A stretch of 64,000 nt of DNA from Bacteroidales bacterium UBA3297 (GCA_002362105.1 DETD01000031.1:25422-89421), one strand, 5' to 3'. Shown: positions 43,097 to 53,782, counted from the first letter of the stretch. A program made the numbers and translations. Notes: generated by a model from the letters alone, not told the origin.

Positions 43097-46000
43097 ATGT
43101 TTAGAAGGATAATAATACAGCTACTCACATTAACCATTTGCATAGGAGCGACTGCCGCCACAAGCAGCCTCAAGAAGGTTCGCTTCGACAATTATAAAAC
43201 CAACGACGGACTTATATCGAACCGAGTTTTCGCGCTGCAACAAGACAAAAACGGGTTCCTTTGGATAACATCTGACTTCGGACTCCAGCGTTTCGACGGC
43301 AAGAACTTCAAACTGTACGACAAAAGCGGCTACAAGAACCTGTGGCGCAACGACATCTATTTTGCGAAATACGACGGCAACAACATACTGACAGTAGGTG
43401 GCTACAACGGCTTCATTATGGACTACCACATAGACCGTGACACCTTCATCGACATTATGCCGCAAGAGTTGGAAGAGAACAACTACCACATGCTGAAAGG
43501 GGCCTATACCAGCCGTAAGGGCGACCGCTACCTGTTCGCAAACTGCGGTTTCTACAAGCAAGACAAAGAGAGCGGCAAGTTCTACCCCCTGTTCGACCCC
43601 CTGCCCAAACTGAAAACCGGCATTATTGAAGCCGTCTACCAAGACGAGATGAGCCGCTACTGGCTGGCATCGGTAAACGAACTGGCTGTCTATAGCGAAA
43701 AGGGTGAGTTTATAAAACGCTTTGACGTAAGTAAAGACCAATGCGGATTCCGCACCCGCTTTATGCCGCTGAAGGACAGCCGTTTCGCGGTCACCCTGCA
43801 AACTGACGAGATTTGGATATTTGACGGTTCATCGGCCCAAATCGGTGAGCCCGAGCACATAAAACTGCCCTTCAAAGACATCTACACCCTGCTGACCGAC
43901 AAGCACGGGCGCATTTGGTTTGCGACCGACGGCGACGGCCTCTGGTATACCGACGACGCGCTCACCAACAACGCACACTACGTGCAGTTGCAACCCATAG
44001 AAAACAACGCGACCGACATACAGAAAATATACGCACTAACAGAAGATAAAAGCGGAGGCATCTGGTTTGGTACCCAGAACTCGGGCATTTGGCACGTCAA
44101 TCCCTATAGGAAACCCTATTTCACCTTCTCGTCGGACTACGGATTTCCGAAAAACGTATGCTCGTCGTTCACAGAAGACAACAATGGGAACCTACTGGTA
44201 TCGACAGACGGATGCGGCATCTACCGCTTCAATAAAGACGGGAGTTTCACCCACCATCCGCAGGTGTTCAACAACATCACCCACCTGTGCAAATCGACCC
44301 AGGGCGATGTATACGCCAGCACTTGGGGCGGAGGTATACTGCAAATAAACCCATCGAACGGGAACGGTGTCCGCATTATGCCCAGCGGCCTCAGCAACAC
44401 CAGCAACACCCTATTCGGGATAGATGCGACCAGCGACGGCGAAGTCTGGGCCTGCCCGGGCAACGACGACCTCTACAGAAGGGACAAAAACGGAGTTTGG
44501 AGCCGTGTAGAGCTCGGATACGACACACTCAGCCACTGGCCCAACCGCTGGATAATAAGCGTAAAAGAAGGTAAAAACGGAGTGCGGTGGATAATAACCA
44601 CAAACAGCCTGTGGCGGTTGGAAGGCGACCAGAAACACGCACTAGTACCCGACCTGGCCTACGTGCGCAGCCACAATCCGCTAACGCTGAACGACGGCGT
44701 GTGCGACAGAGAAGGGAACTTCTACCTTGCGTCGAATTTCGGCATACTCCGTTACCCCGCACAAGGAGGAGAAGCCGACACCCTCGACTATGTGCCCCGC
44801 CAAAACTTCCTGTCGATACTGGTCGACCAAAACGGCCTGCTATGGTCAGCGGGCGATATGGGCATTGTGGCCATAGACCCTAAGAAAAAAACCTGCCGGT
44901 CGCTACTAGCCGACAACACCAACCTAGAAAAAAGCAACTTCTACATCAGGTCGAGCTATGTAAGCAGCAACGGCGACATTTACTTCGGCACCAACGGCGG
45001 CTTCTACCAATTCAACCCGAACAAGGTGCTCGAGACCGACAGCCTGGGCTACTTCGGATTTTCGTCCCTCTACATCAACAAGCAGAAAATAGCAGTGGGC
45101 CAGCAAGAGTTAGCCCAAGGCGCACTTAACACTCTAGACGAACTGGTGTTGAGCTATGGCCGGACAGACGCCAGCATCTGCATAGACCTGGTCGACTTCA
45201 ACTTCCTTGGGAAATCGGACCTCAGCTACCGTTTGAAAGGGCTGAACGACGAGTGGGCATCCGTTCCATCGGACAACATCGTCAAATTCAACTACATACC
45301 TACCGGTAGCTACGTATTGGAAGTAAAGGCCGAGAAGATCGGCGAAGAACAAATCGTAAAGACCATACAGCTCCCCATCAGGGTACTGCCACCATGGTGG
45401 GCGACCTGGTGGTTCCGGTTACTGCTACTACTATTGGTAGGCGGCATTGCCTGGATGGCCTACCGCCGCCGTGTACGCCACCTGACAGAACAGCGGAAAG
45501 AGTTGAAAGCCAAAGTGGAAGAGCAGACACAAACCCTGCGCAAACTGATCATAGAGAAAGACCGCATTATTTCCGTCATTGCACACGATTTGAAATCGCC
45601 AATGTTCGGCATTGTGGGCGCCCTCGAAAACTGGCTGGGCAACTATAGAGGCAAAGACGAAGACCACGGACAAACGATTATAGAAAAGACCTACAGCTCG
45701 GCCAACATGCTGCAAAACGTGTTGCTGAGCCTAGTCGACTGGGCCCGTGCCAAAGACAGCGAGATGGACTACCTGCCAACCGAGGTTGACCTAAGGCTGC
45801 TGATAGAGAACATGTGCAAACTGCAACAGCCACGCGCCAACAACAAGGGGCTGCGCCTTACCACCGATTTGGCCTACAAGCATTGCAGCAAGAGCGACGA
45901 ACGCATGACCAGCACCATTGTCAGAAACCTCATTTCGAATGCGATAAAATTCAGCAACCGCGGTGGAGCCATCACCCTGAAAGGATGGGAGACCCATAAC

Positions 46001-47065
46001 GAGTGCGTATTCCAAATTATAGACCAAGGGGTGGGTATGACGAAGGAGCAAATTGCCCAGTTTAACGAGCACCACCACCTAGACTCGACAAACGGTACCG
46101 AAAATGAGAAAGGAACCGGGCTCGGCCTCACCCTCTGCAGCGACTACGCCATACGGAACAAAGGACGTATGGAAATCGACAGCCAGCAAGGAGTGGGAAC
46201 GACCATCACCATCTACCTGCCAAAGGGGAAGAAAGAGGTCAGCGCACCAACCAAGCACCAGCTAGAAAGCGCCAGCCTAAACATCAACAACGAGATTCTG
46301 CAAGGCAACACGGTACTGGTGGTAGACGACGACGAACTCATCTGCGAAAATATATCGAGCACACTGCAACCCTACATGCAGGTAATAACCGCCAACAACA
46401 GCAAAGAGGCGCTCGACCTGCTGGAAAACTGCTCGATAGACATTATAGTCAGCGATGTAGAGATGCCGGGAATGGACGGTATAGAGTTCTGCAAAGAGGT
46501 GAAGAACAGGGGTCTGCAACTTCCTTTCCTATTCGTTTCCGCACGAACGGAAGACAACGACCGTCTGGCAGGCCTGCTGAGTGGAGCTGTAGACTACATA
46601 CCGAAACCGTTCAAAAGCGAGGAACTGCTGCTAAAGCTGAACAACATACTGGCCCTCCGCCAACAAGTCCAGAAAGAGCTGTTAACCGAAAAGATGAGGA
46701 ACAGCATCCCGACCGAAGAGGAAGGGCAAAAGAAAGAGGAAGCCATCAATCCGTTTGTTGAGAAGTTCATCAACGTGTTGGAGGCCAACTACAGCAACAA
46801 CATGCTGAGTGTGGATATACTGGCCAAAGAGATGGCCGTCAGCCAGTCGACACTCGGGCGCAAGCTGAAGAGTCTGGTCGGGAAAACGGCCGTCGACCTG
46901 CTCACCGAGTTCCGGTTAAACAAAGCCAAACTGATGCTAAGGGAAAAGACAGAAGAAACACAGATAGGAGACATAGCCTACAAGGTGGGCTTCAGCGACC
47001 CGTCGTACTTCTCGAAAAAGTATAAGGAATTCTTCGGGCACTCACCGTCAGAGACGAACGAATAA
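43097..47065 (+). CDS. Hybrid two-component system regulator (propeller sensor, kinase, receiver, AraC HTH)
   Basis: A 1322-residue inner-membrane protein of the HTCS class. Signal peptide; periplasmic two-component propellers (FLWITSDFGLQRFDG and later W-x-x-T-D-G-x-G-L-W strands); Y_Y_Y domain to about 755; membrane segment about 765-785; HisKA with IAHDLKSP (His830); HATPase with NLISNAIKFSNRGG, DQGVGMT and GTGLGLTL; receiver with VDDDE and Asp1120 (SDVEMPGMDG) and KPF; C-terminal AraC HTH. All catalytic positions look intact, unlike the paralogue at 8073. HTCS proteins sense oligosaccharides and activate polysaccharide-use genes, often nearby; the target here is not evident. Confidence 0.95.
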   Translation: MFRRIIIQLLTLTICIGATAATSSLKKVRFDNYKTNDGLISNRVFALQQDKNGFLWITSDFGLQRFDGKNFKLYDKSGYKNLWRNDIYFAKYDGNNILTVGGYNGFIMDYHIDRDTFIDIMPQELEENNYHMLKGAYTSRKGDRYLFANCGFYKQDKESGKFYPLFDPLPKLKTGIIEAVYQDEMSRYWLASVNELAVYSEKGEFIKRFDVSKDQCGFRTRFMPLKDSRFAVTLQTDEIWIFDGSSAQIGEPEHIKLPFKDIYTLLTDKHGRIWFATDGDGLWYTDDALTNNAHYVQLQPIENNATDIQKIYALTEDKSGGIWFGTQNSGIWHVNPYRKPYFTFSSDYGFPKNVCSSFTEDNNGNLLVSTDGCGIYRFNKDGSFTHHPQVFNNITHLCKSTQGDVYASTWGGGILQINPSNGNGVRIMPSGLSNTSNTLFGIDATSDGEVWACPGNDDLYRRDKNGVWSRVELGYDTLSHWPNRWIISVKEGKNGVRWIITTNSLWRLEGDQKHALVPDLAYVRSHNPLTLNDGVCDREGNFYLASNFGILRYPAQGGEADTLDYVPRQNFLSILVDQNGLLWSAGDMGIVAIDPKKKTCRSLLADNTNLEKSNFYIRSSYVSSNGDIYFGTNGGFYQFNPNKVLETDSLGYFGFSSLYINKQKIAVGQQELAQGALNTLDELVLSYGRTDASICIDLVDFNFLGKSDLSYRLKGLNDEWASVPSDNIVKFNYIPTGSYVLEVKAEKIGEEQIVKTIQLPIRVLPPWWATWWFRLLLLLLVGGIAWMAYRRRVRHLTEQRKELKAKVEEQTQTLRKLIIEKDRIISVIAHDLKSPMFGIVGALENWLGNYRGKDEDHGQTIIEKTYSSANMLQNVLLSLVDWARAKDSEMDYLPTEVDLRLLIENMCKLQQPRANNKGLRLTTDLAYKHCSKSDERMTSTIVRNLISNAIKFSNRGGAITLKGWETHNECVFQIIDQGVGMTKEQIAQFNEHHHLDSTNGTENEKGTGLGLTLCSDYAIRNKGRMEIDSQQGVGTTITIYLPKGKKEVSAPTKHQLESASLNINNEILQGNTVLVVDDDELICENISSTLQPYMQVITANNSKEALDLLENCSIDIIVSDVEMPGMDGIEFCKEVKNRGLQLPFLFVSARTEDNDRLAGLLSGAVDYIPKPFKSEELLLKLNNILALRQQVQKELLTEKMRNSIPTEEEGQKKEEAINPFVEKFINVLEANYSNNMLSVDILAKEMAVSQSTLGRKLKSLVGKTAVDLLTEFRLNKAKLMLREKTEETQIGDIAYKVGFSDPSYFSKKYKEFFGHSPSETNE

Positions 47066-47083
47066 GCAAGGGAGTAGCGCTGA

Positions 47084-47536
47084 CTATTGTCCAGCGCCAC
47101 CCTCGTGACGCCTATAGACCATCGGCACAAAGCGTATACCATTGACCACCTGCTCTCCGCTAGTGGGTACAAAGCCGTAGTGCGGATAAATAGGGGCCGC
47201 ATAAGGGGAAGAGTTGACCGTGATAGGTCCCGTCGGGAACTCCCTCAGCAACGCCTCGAACAAAGACCGTCCGACCCCCTGCCGGTGAAACTCCTTGTCC
47301 ACAAAGAAAAGGCTGAGGTGCTGCGGCACCCGGGTAGCCGCCATCCCCACCATCCGCTCACCGTGGAAAGCGCCCCAGAACTGCATATCGGCAGTAGGAG
47401 CAACCTTGGAAATAAAACTATGAAACTCATCAATTCCTTCCTGGGAATAGTCGGGCGCCTCAAACTCCTGGAAAACCCTCCAAGCGAGTTCAAGCGCCTC
47501 CATTTTTTGGCTTTGGTCGAGCTTTTCTACCCTCAT
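47084..47536 (-). CDS. GNAT-family N-acetyltransferase
   Basis: A 150-residue single-domain acetyltransferase. It has the acetyl-CoA motif EFHRQGVGRSLFEALL after the strand HLSLFFVD, and ends with YAAPIYPHYGFVPTSGEQ, the usual GNAT C-terminal pattern. It lacks membrane or signal segments. The substrate (amino group on a metabolite or protein) cannot be predicted. It converges with the hybrid regulator gene 18 bp away. Confidence 0.85.
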   Translation of the reverse strand: MRVEKLDQSQKMEALELAWRVFQEFEAPDYSQEGIDEFHSFISKVAPTADMQFWGAFHGERMVGMAATRVPQHLSLFFVDKEFHRQGVGRSLFEALLREFPTGPITVNSSPYAAPIYPHYGFVPTSGEQVVNGIRFVPMVYRRHEGGAGQ

Positions 47537-47838
47537 TTTTTCAAACTGTAAAAACTGCTACATAAAGGTAACAAAAGATACGGGAAAAAAACAGCGGAAG
47601 CCCCATTTTCCACAACCACACCCGCAAGAACTCCCATACCTTTATTTTAATATGCAATTTTTACAAAAATTCACATCAAATCGTTAAATCGGGTGATAGT
47701 AGCCAAACAAAACATTGAGAACACTACCATAAGAGCGTAAAAATTACTATTTTTGAAACTTGAAATATATACTATTTATTTCTGATAGATTTCACGTCAG
47801 AGAAAAGCCAATCACACACGTTTCTAAAAGCAACAAAT
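47537..47838 (+). promoter_or_regulatory. Spacer with -7 box before the 1660-residue protein
   Basis: TATTTTTG at 47748-47755 fits the -7 consensus and lies 83 bp before the start. No -33 element at the expected distance. The remainder of the 302-bp spacer is AT-rich with no gene seen. Confidence 0.35.
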
Positions 47839-50800
47839 ATGTGTCTGAAAAAATTTATACTTGTATGTTTGAGTGCCATAATTCCGTTGATAAACAGCTA
47901 TTCGCAAAAGATAAGCATTGACGGGACCGAAAAATCGTTAAGCGGATTCATCTGCGGAGAGCAGCACAGCATCAGCCTGTCGCCCTCCAATTCCTGGAGC
48001 ATCAAGTTCCAAAATCCATACTTCATCTGGCAACGGTCAGACAACGGAGGCGCATCGTGGCAGAACCTTCCCGACCGGGGAGAGGGCGTCACTTCAATCA
48101 ACGTTGTGAACTACGACGGAACCCCGCAGCAGTACCGCGTCGTTATAGGAGAATCGGAAGATATTGCCAACGAATATGTGCTAAATGGAAGTTCGACGGG
48201 GATATACATAGTCACCAACGAAGTAAAAATGCAGTGTGACCCTGGCATTTGCGGAGACGGCGGAAACCGCCTGGTGGTCTGGAAAGAAGACTTCAAGAGC
48301 GTACCACGAGGCGAACGCCGCGAGTGCGACAACCTTGTAAATTTGAAGTTTGCCGGGAAATACAACACCAGCTACGGCACCAATATAGGCGACGGCAGGT
48401 ACGCCGTCGTGTCGCATTCCGATGACGGCTCTACAGCCCAATACCACTGGTTCTCAGGCGGAACCGACCACACCGGCAACAAAGATGGTGGCTTTCTCAT
48501 TATCAACAATATAGACAACGGGCCATCGGACGTACTACTCTACGAGAAGAAAATAGAGTTCGAACTGTGTCCCGACACCTGGTACTATTTCTCACTCTAT
48601 GCCATGTGTATAACGGGCGGATTTATCGGGAAAAAGTATCCGAACGGCGCATTCTGCAACTTCACCTTCGAGATTGTCGGTGAAGACGGCACCACCGTAC
48701 TAGCCTCCAACAAATCGGGCGAAGTGCCGCTATCAGACTACGGCATATCGTCGTGGTACAATTACGGGGTAAGTTTCAACTCAGAAGACAACAAAAACGT
48801 CACGCTAAGGATTTATGACAGCGCCAAAAAGAATCTACCGGGAAACGACATGGCCCTAGACGACATTTCGCTTATCGCATGTGAAAAAGTAACGCCAGAA
48901 GTCTCTCTCGGCGTAGGTTTAGAGACCGACAAAGAAGGAGTCTGTGGCGAAACCACCCAACTCGAGTTGTCGGATATGTCGGAATGGGAGAAAAAACTGC
49001 CGGACCTCTACTGCACCTGGCAGGTATCGGGAGATGGAGGCCTAACGTGGTCGACCCTGGAAGAAAGCGGAGAAAAAGTCTATTCGATAGAAGTTCCGTT
49101 CAAGGAATCGGAAGAAGGTATCCGCTACCGCGTCATCATCTCGAAAGACAAGAAAACAGGAGCATTTATTGCCGAAAACGGCTATTCAAACGACCCTTGT
49201 TCCCTGTACAAAATCAGCAACATCTCGACCCTCACCTGCAATTGCAAGATGCCCGATTTAACCCTCACCTCCGACAAGCCTATTTTCTGCGAGGACGAGG
49301 TAAAACTCACAGTTCAAACAAAGGACAATTCAAAAGTAGACTACTTTGAATGGATCCAGCAAGACTCAAAAAAATGGGACATCATTGAAACTCAGGCCGG
49401 GAACACCATCACCGTAAAAGACAAAGTTGAACGTAATTACGGTGTCGTGGCATGGAAAGGCAACTGTTCATCAGACACTGCATTCATTACCATAAAGGCA
49501 AAAAGTGCAAGCCTTTTGGTCGCAAAGGTAGAATATGATAGCACCGTCTGCGAGAACGGCACGACGACATTCAAAGTGCTTAATCCGCTTTCAGATAACA
49601 TTATCTGGACGAAAAAGGGAGAATCGGATACCGATTTCACCATCTTTGCGACCACGACCGTTCCTGAAATAACGGTTAGCCCAAAAGAGAAAACCATCTA
49701 CTGTGCCGAATCGGAAGTCATTTCCGACATCTGTATAAAAAGTTATACAGGCTATTTTACCGTTGACATAGAAAAACCAACCACACTCGCCTTGAGCGCA
49801 TCGACTGGAGCAGTCTGTGCCAACGGCGAAGTGGACCTCAGCGCAGATTTCGGAACTGCGACCAGCATCGCCTGGGAGAAGAAAGCGGAAGGTGAAACCG
49901 AGTTCTCCGAGTTTGCCACCGGGCTTACCACGCCAGTGACCGTGAATCCGGCCCAAAACACTACCTACCGCATCCACTCCACCGGCGTATGCCCCAACAT
50001 CTATTCGGAAGAAGTCAGTGTAACCGCAGAAGACTCGCTGCACATCAGCATAGCGCCAATAGACACTAGAATCTGTGCGGGTGCGGTGGTCGACCTGAAG
50101 GCCATCACCGAGGGGACGCCAACGGCCGTCGTCTGGGAGAAGACCATAGGCGGCAGCACCACACAACTGTCTAACAGTTTGAACGCAACAGACATTCCAG
50201 CACAGACTTGCGACTATACCGTAACCGCAACGGGAGAACTTTGTCCGGACGCCATCCAAAGCCTGACGGTAACAGTTGACACAGAGGCACAACTCGCCCT
50301 GAGCGCATCGGCACAAGCGGTCTGCGTCAACAGCGAAGTGGACCTCACCGCAGATTTCGGAACCGCCACCAGCATCGCCTGGGAGAAGAAAGCGGAAGAT
50401 GAAACCGAGTTCTCCGAGTTTGCCACCGGCCTCACCTCGCCAGTAACCGTGAATCCGGCCCAAAGCACCACCTACCGCATCCACTCTACCGACAACGGCG
50501 TGTGCCCCGACACCTATTCGGAAGAAGTCAGCGTAACTACAGAAGACTCGCTGCACATCAGCATAGCGCCAATAGATACTAGAATCTGTGCGGGTGCGGT
50601 GGTCGACCTGAAGGCCATCACCGAGGGGACGCCAACAGCCGTCGTTTGGGAGAAGACCGTAGGGGGCAACACCACAAAACTGGCTGACGAACCAACTGCC
50701 AAGGACATCCCTACACAGACTTGCGACTATACCGTAACCGCAACGGGAAAACTTTGTCCGGACGCCACCCAAAGCCTGACCGTAACGGTTGACACAGAGG

Positions 50801-52821
50801 CACAACTCGCCCTGAGCGCATCGGCACAAGCGGTCTGCGTCAACAGCGAAGTGGACCTCACCGCAGATTTCGGAACCGCCACCAGCATCGCTTGGGAGAA
50901 GAAAACGGAGGGAGAAGCCGACTTCTCCGAGTTTGCCACCGGCCTCACCACACCAGTAACCGTGAATCCGGCCCAAAGCACCACCTACCGCATCCACTCC
51001 ACCGACAACGGCGTGTGCCCCGACACCTATTCGGAAGAAATCAGTGTAACTACTGAAGACTCGCTGCACATCAGCATAACGCCAATAGATACTAGAATCT
51101 GTGCGGGTGCGGTGGTCGACCTGAAGGCCATCACCGAGGGGACACCAACGGCCGTCGTTTGGGAGAAGACCGTTGAAGGTAGCACCACAAAGCTGGCTGA
51201 CGAACCGACTGCCGAGGACATCCCTACACAGACTTGCGACTATACCGTAACCGCAACGGGAAAACTCTGCCCAGACGCCACCCAAAGCCTGACCGTAACG
51301 GTTGACACAGAGGCACAACTTGCCCTGAGCGCATCGGCACAAGCGGTCTGCGTCAACAGCGAAGTGGCCCTCACCGCAGATTTCGGAACCGCCACCAGCA
51401 TCGCTTGGGAGAAGAAAGCGGAGGGTGAAACCGAGTTCACCGAGTTTGCCACCGGCCTCACCTCGCCAGTAACGGTGAATCCGGTCCAAAGCACCACCTA
51501 CCGCATCCACTCTACCGACAACGGCGTGTGCCCCGACACCTATTCGGAAGAAGTCTTCGTTTTAACCGAAGAACCGGCAGCAGTAGAACTAGCAGGCGAC
51601 AACTCGATATGCAGGGGCAACGACTACCCGCTCAACCTCCATATAAAGAACGGGCAGACCCTCGCCTCCCTTGTACTAAGCGAGACCAGCGAGGGGGCAA
51701 TAGTCAGCCAGAAACAGATAGACATGGGCAGTTCAAGCGACTACACCGGCACCCTTTCCTACTACCTTCAGAAAGGGACCACCTTCAGCCTGAAAGCCAC
51801 CCCACACTACTGTCCGGAAGTTGAAGCGGTCCACAGCGTAAGGGTCGACACCGTGCCGGCACACTACGTGTTTAGCGCATCGGCAGACACCATCTGCAAA
51901 GGCGACCCCGTCACCCTATCGACAGACTTCCCCTACTCGGCAAACAACCTGCTCCTGACCTCGAAAACGGCCGGAACAGCGGAAGAACAGTATATGGGCG
52001 CGCCAGAAGAGCACCTGTACCCCGACGCCACCACCACCTACACCCTAACGCCACGCACGGCAGAAGGTTGTCCAGGAGAAGCGCAAAGCCTCACGATACA
52101 GGTATCGGAGCCAATAACCGGCACCACCGCAGACACCACCGTCTGCATAGGAGAGACAGCCAGACTCAGCGTAACTGGAGGGTTGAAGAAAGAGCATTAC
52201 GTATGGGCCTCGACGGCTGCCTATGCCGACTCCATCGCCATAGGCAACCGACACTCCGTTTTGCCAAAAGAGACCACCACCTACTATGTGCAGGCAACAA
52301 ACGGCAAGTGCGTAAAAGAGATGGAGATGACCGTAAACGTAGCGCAGCGGCCAAGCATCGTCGCAACCCAGGAAAACGCGAAAACCATCATCATAGAAGG
52401 CGTTGGCGGCACCGGGAACTACCAATACGACCTCGGATTGGGATACGACCTGAAAAACGTCATAGAGAACGCCCTGCCAAAACGGAAATACAAAGTCAGC
52501 ATCAGCGACGAGCTGGGCTGTGTCAGCGATACGACCATCACCGCCCAGTATTACCAGCTGATAATACCAGACTTCTTCACCCCACAGAACGACGGCATCA
52601 ACGACACATGGAAGATCATCAACCTTGATATGTACTCGAAGGTGAAAGTCAACATCTTTGACCGGTATGGCAAACAAATCTACGCCTCGACCGACCCTCT
52701 GCAAGAATGGGACGGCACCTACAACGGGCACGCCCTGCCATCGTCGGACTACTGGTACACCATCTACGTATTCGACACCAAAGACCAATATACCGGCCAT
52801 TTCACGTTAATACGCCAGTAA
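47839..52821 (+). CDS. Giant secreted repeat protein with T9SS type B sorting domain
   Basis: A 1660-residue protein. Signal peptide (1-21, cut near SYSQK); N-terminal beta domains (WQRSDNGGASWQNLPDRGEG); a jelly-roll-like region about 150-360 (ending NDMALDDISLIACE); a second copy of the SGDGGLTWSTLEESG type domain; then Ig-like beta repeats. From residue about 650 three and a half long repeats of about 171 residues occur (ALSASAQAVCVNSEVDLTAD to LTVTVDTEAQ). Residues 1575-1660 are a type B sorting domain (FFTPQNDGINDTW, IFDRYGKQIY, WDGTYNGHALPSSDYWYTI). It is probably a surface adhesin or filament exported by T9SS. Many Cys pairs may form disulfides. Confidence 0.88.
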   Translation: MCLKKFILVCLSAIIPLINSYSQKISIDGTEKSLSGFICGEQHSISLSPSNSWSIKFQNPYFIWQRSDNGGASWQNLPDRGEGVTSINVVNYDGTPQQYRVVIGESEDIANEYVLNGSSTGIYIVTNEVKMQCDPGICGDGGNRLVVWKEDFKSVPRGERRECDNLVNLKFAGKYNTSYGTNIGDGRYAVVSHSDDGSTAQYHWFSGGTDHTGNKDGGFLIINNIDNGPSDVLLYEKKIEFELCPDTWYYFSLYAMCITGGFIGKKYPNGAFCNFTFEIVGEDGTTVLASNKSGEVPLSDYGISSWYNYGVSFNSEDNKNVTLRIYDSAKKNLPGNDMALDDISLIACEKVTPEVSLGVGLETDKEGVCGETTQLELSDMSEWEKKLPDLYCTWQVSGDGGLTWSTLEESGEKVYSIEVPFKESEEGIRYRVIISKDKKTGAFIAENGYSNDPCSLYKISNISTLTCNCKMPDLTLTSDKPIFCEDEVKLTVQTKDNSKVDYFEWIQQDSKKWDIIETQAGNTITVKDKVERNYGVVAWKGNCSSDTAFITIKAKSASLLVAKVEYDSTVCENGTTTFKVLNPLSDNIIWTKKGESDTDFTIFATTTVPEITVSPKEKTIYCAESEVISDICIKSYTGYFTVDIEKPTTLALSASTGAVCANGEVDLSADFGTATSIAWEKKAEGETEFSEFATGLTTPVTVNPAQNTTYRIHSTGVCPNIYSEEVSVTAEDSLHISIAPIDTRICAGAVVDLKAITEGTPTAVVWEKTIGGSTTQLSNSLNATDIPAQTCDYTVTATGELCPDAIQSLTVTVDTEAQLALSASAQAVCVNSEVDLTADFGTATSIAWEKKAEDETEFSEFATGLTSPVTVNPAQSTTYRIHSTDNGVCPDTYSEEVSVTTEDSLHISIAPIDTRICAGAVVDLKAITEGTPTAVVWEKTVGGNTTKLADEPTAKDIPTQTCDYTVTATGKLCPDATQSLTVTVDTEAQLALSASAQAVCVNSEVDLTADFGTATSIAWEKKTEGEADFSEFATGLTTPVTVNPAQSTTYRIHSTDNGVCPDTYSEEISVTTEDSLHISITPIDTRICAGAVVDLKAITEGTPTAVVWEKTVEGSTTKLADEPTAEDIPTQTCDYTVTATGKLCPDATQSLTVTVDTEAQLALSASAQAVCVNSEVALTADFGTATSIAWEKKAEGETEFTEFATGLTSPVTVNPVQSTTYRIHSTDNGVCPDTYSEEVFVLTEEPAAVELAGDNSICRGNDYPLNLHIKNGQTLASLVLSETSEGAIVSQKQIDMGSSSDYTGTLSYYLQKGTTFSLKATPHYCPEVEAVHSVRVDTVPAHYVFSASADTICKGDPVTLSTDFPYSANNLLLTSKTAGTAEEQYMGAPEEHLYPDATTTYTLTPRTAEGCPGEAQSLTIQVSEPITGTTADTTVCIGETARLSVTGGLKKEHYVWASTAAYADSIAIGNRHSVLPKETTTYYVQATNGKCVKEMEMTVNVAQRPSIVATQENAKTIIIEGVGGTGNYQYDLGLGYDLKNVIENALPKRKYKVSISDELGCVSDTTITAQYYQLIIPDFFTPQNDGINDTWKIINLDMYSKVKVNIFDRYGKQIYASTDPLQEWDGTYNGHALPSSDYWYTIYVFDTKDQYTGHFTLIRQ
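49786..51554 (+). repeat. Tandem 507-513-bp repeats inside the 1660-residue protein
   Basis: Units start at 49786, 50293, 50806 and 51319; the fourth is partial, ending near 51554. Spacing is 507, 513 and 513 bp, always in frame. The second to fourth units are nearly identical at the DNA level, while the first is more diverged (for example GEVDLSAD in place of SEVDLTAD, and two codons shorter). The pattern indicates recent duplication or ongoing homogenisation. Confidence 0.9.
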
Positions 52822-52916
52822 GGCTTCATCGGGAAAACAGCGGCAACAGCGTTCGGAGTTGCACCGTATCGCTAGTTTTCCTAAATTTGGGTAAGACTAT
52901 TAAAAGCAGTAACACT

Positions 52917-53381
52917 ATGAGCGAGAAAATAAAGCTAGCCGAGGCCCTCAGCCAGCGGAAAGACCTACAGAAGCGCATCGAGCAATTGAAAGACCGCATA
53001 AAAACCAGCGTAAAGGTACAAGAAGGAGATGCACCGCTAGAAGACCCCAAAGAGCTGGCAGAAGAGATGGACCGCTGCCTTAAACGCCTGGAGTGGCTCA
53101 TCTACCACATCAACATCACCAACACCCAGACCCTGGTAGAAGGCAAAAGCCTGACCGAACTGATGGCCAGGAAAGAGGTGTTGACCAAATGTATAGAGGC
53201 CAAGCGTGAGATAGTCAACCATGCGTCAGAACTCTTCGACCGCTACAGCCGAAACGAAATCAAATATGTGATAACCATCGACATAAAGGCCAGCCGTAAA
53301 GAACTGGACAACTACTCGCAAGAGTTGCGCGAACTAGACATGAAGATACAGAGCGCCAACTACAGCACCGATTTGCTGTAA
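52917..53381 (+). CDS. DIP1984-family protein
   Basis: A 154-residue, highly charged helical protein. The opening KLAEALSQRKDLQKRIEQLK, the middle KVQEGDAPLEDP, INITNTQTLVEGKSLTELMA and the ending RYSRNEIKYV, DIKASRKELDNY, QSANYSTDLL match the DIP1984 (DUF6847) family. The family is small and functionally unexplained; some members are called septicolysin-like. No signal peptide. Start chosen at the ATG at 52917-52919, since upstream codons overlap the T9SS-B gene end and do not fit the family. Probably a long alpha-helical hairpin. Confidence 0.85.
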   Translation: MSEKIKLAEALSQRKDLQKRIEQLKDRIKTSVKVQEGDAPLEDPKELAEEMDRCLKRLEWLIYHINITNTQTLVEGKSLTELMARKEVLTKCIEAKREIVNHASELFDRYSRNEIKYVITIDIKASRKELDNYSQELRELDMKIQSANYSTDLL

Positions 53382-53782
53382 GCGCGCACAGCGACATAAA
53401 AAAGGCATCCTGACTTCGGGGGCGAGCCAAAAACATCGGTGGTGCTGTGAAAGGGGTAAACAGAAGAGTTCGAGTCTCTATTTTTTCATGTAATTGCCCA
53501 GCATAGCATCATGTAGCAAGTTGCACATCGCACCTATCACGACCAACTGGCTGACCAGAAGGCAGGAAGGGAGGGTTTGGGGAATCATAAAACACACGTC
53601 AGCGGCGACATTGCGGAAAATCCATCTACAAGCACCTCATTTCTATTCCAAAAAAGAACATTTTCGTACAGGCATTCCATTTAATCAACTATAAATGCTA
53701 TATTTGTGAAAGACTTGGAGGCATCCAAGCGAATAGATTTCAGGAAAAACAACTAACTACATAAAATTAATGTTTGAAGATT
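53382..53782 (+). other. 401-bp spacer with -7 box and short T-arm-like hairpin
   Basis: TATATTTG at 53699-53706 is a perfect -7 box, 77 bp before the PL11 start, without a clear -33. AGAG-TTCGAGT-CTCT at 53465-53479 followed by six T could be a weak terminator for the DIP1984 gene; it resembles a tRNA T arm, but no cloverleaf surrounds it. No gene is supported in the rest. Confidence 0.35.

Noticed and set aside
49591..51510. 639-codon antisense frame across the 513-bp repeats
   Set aside because: It is a shadow of the repeat coding strand; its own repeats mirror the real protein and no start signal or domain is seen.
52707..52916. N-terminal extension of the DIP1984-family protein
   Set aside because: This part overlaps the end of the preceding gene and does not fit the family; the ATG at 52917 starts the conserved sequence.
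53465..53479. tRNA T-arm-like hairpin
   Set aside because: No acceptor, D or anticodon arm surrounds it; more likely a weak hairpin near the end of the previous transcript.
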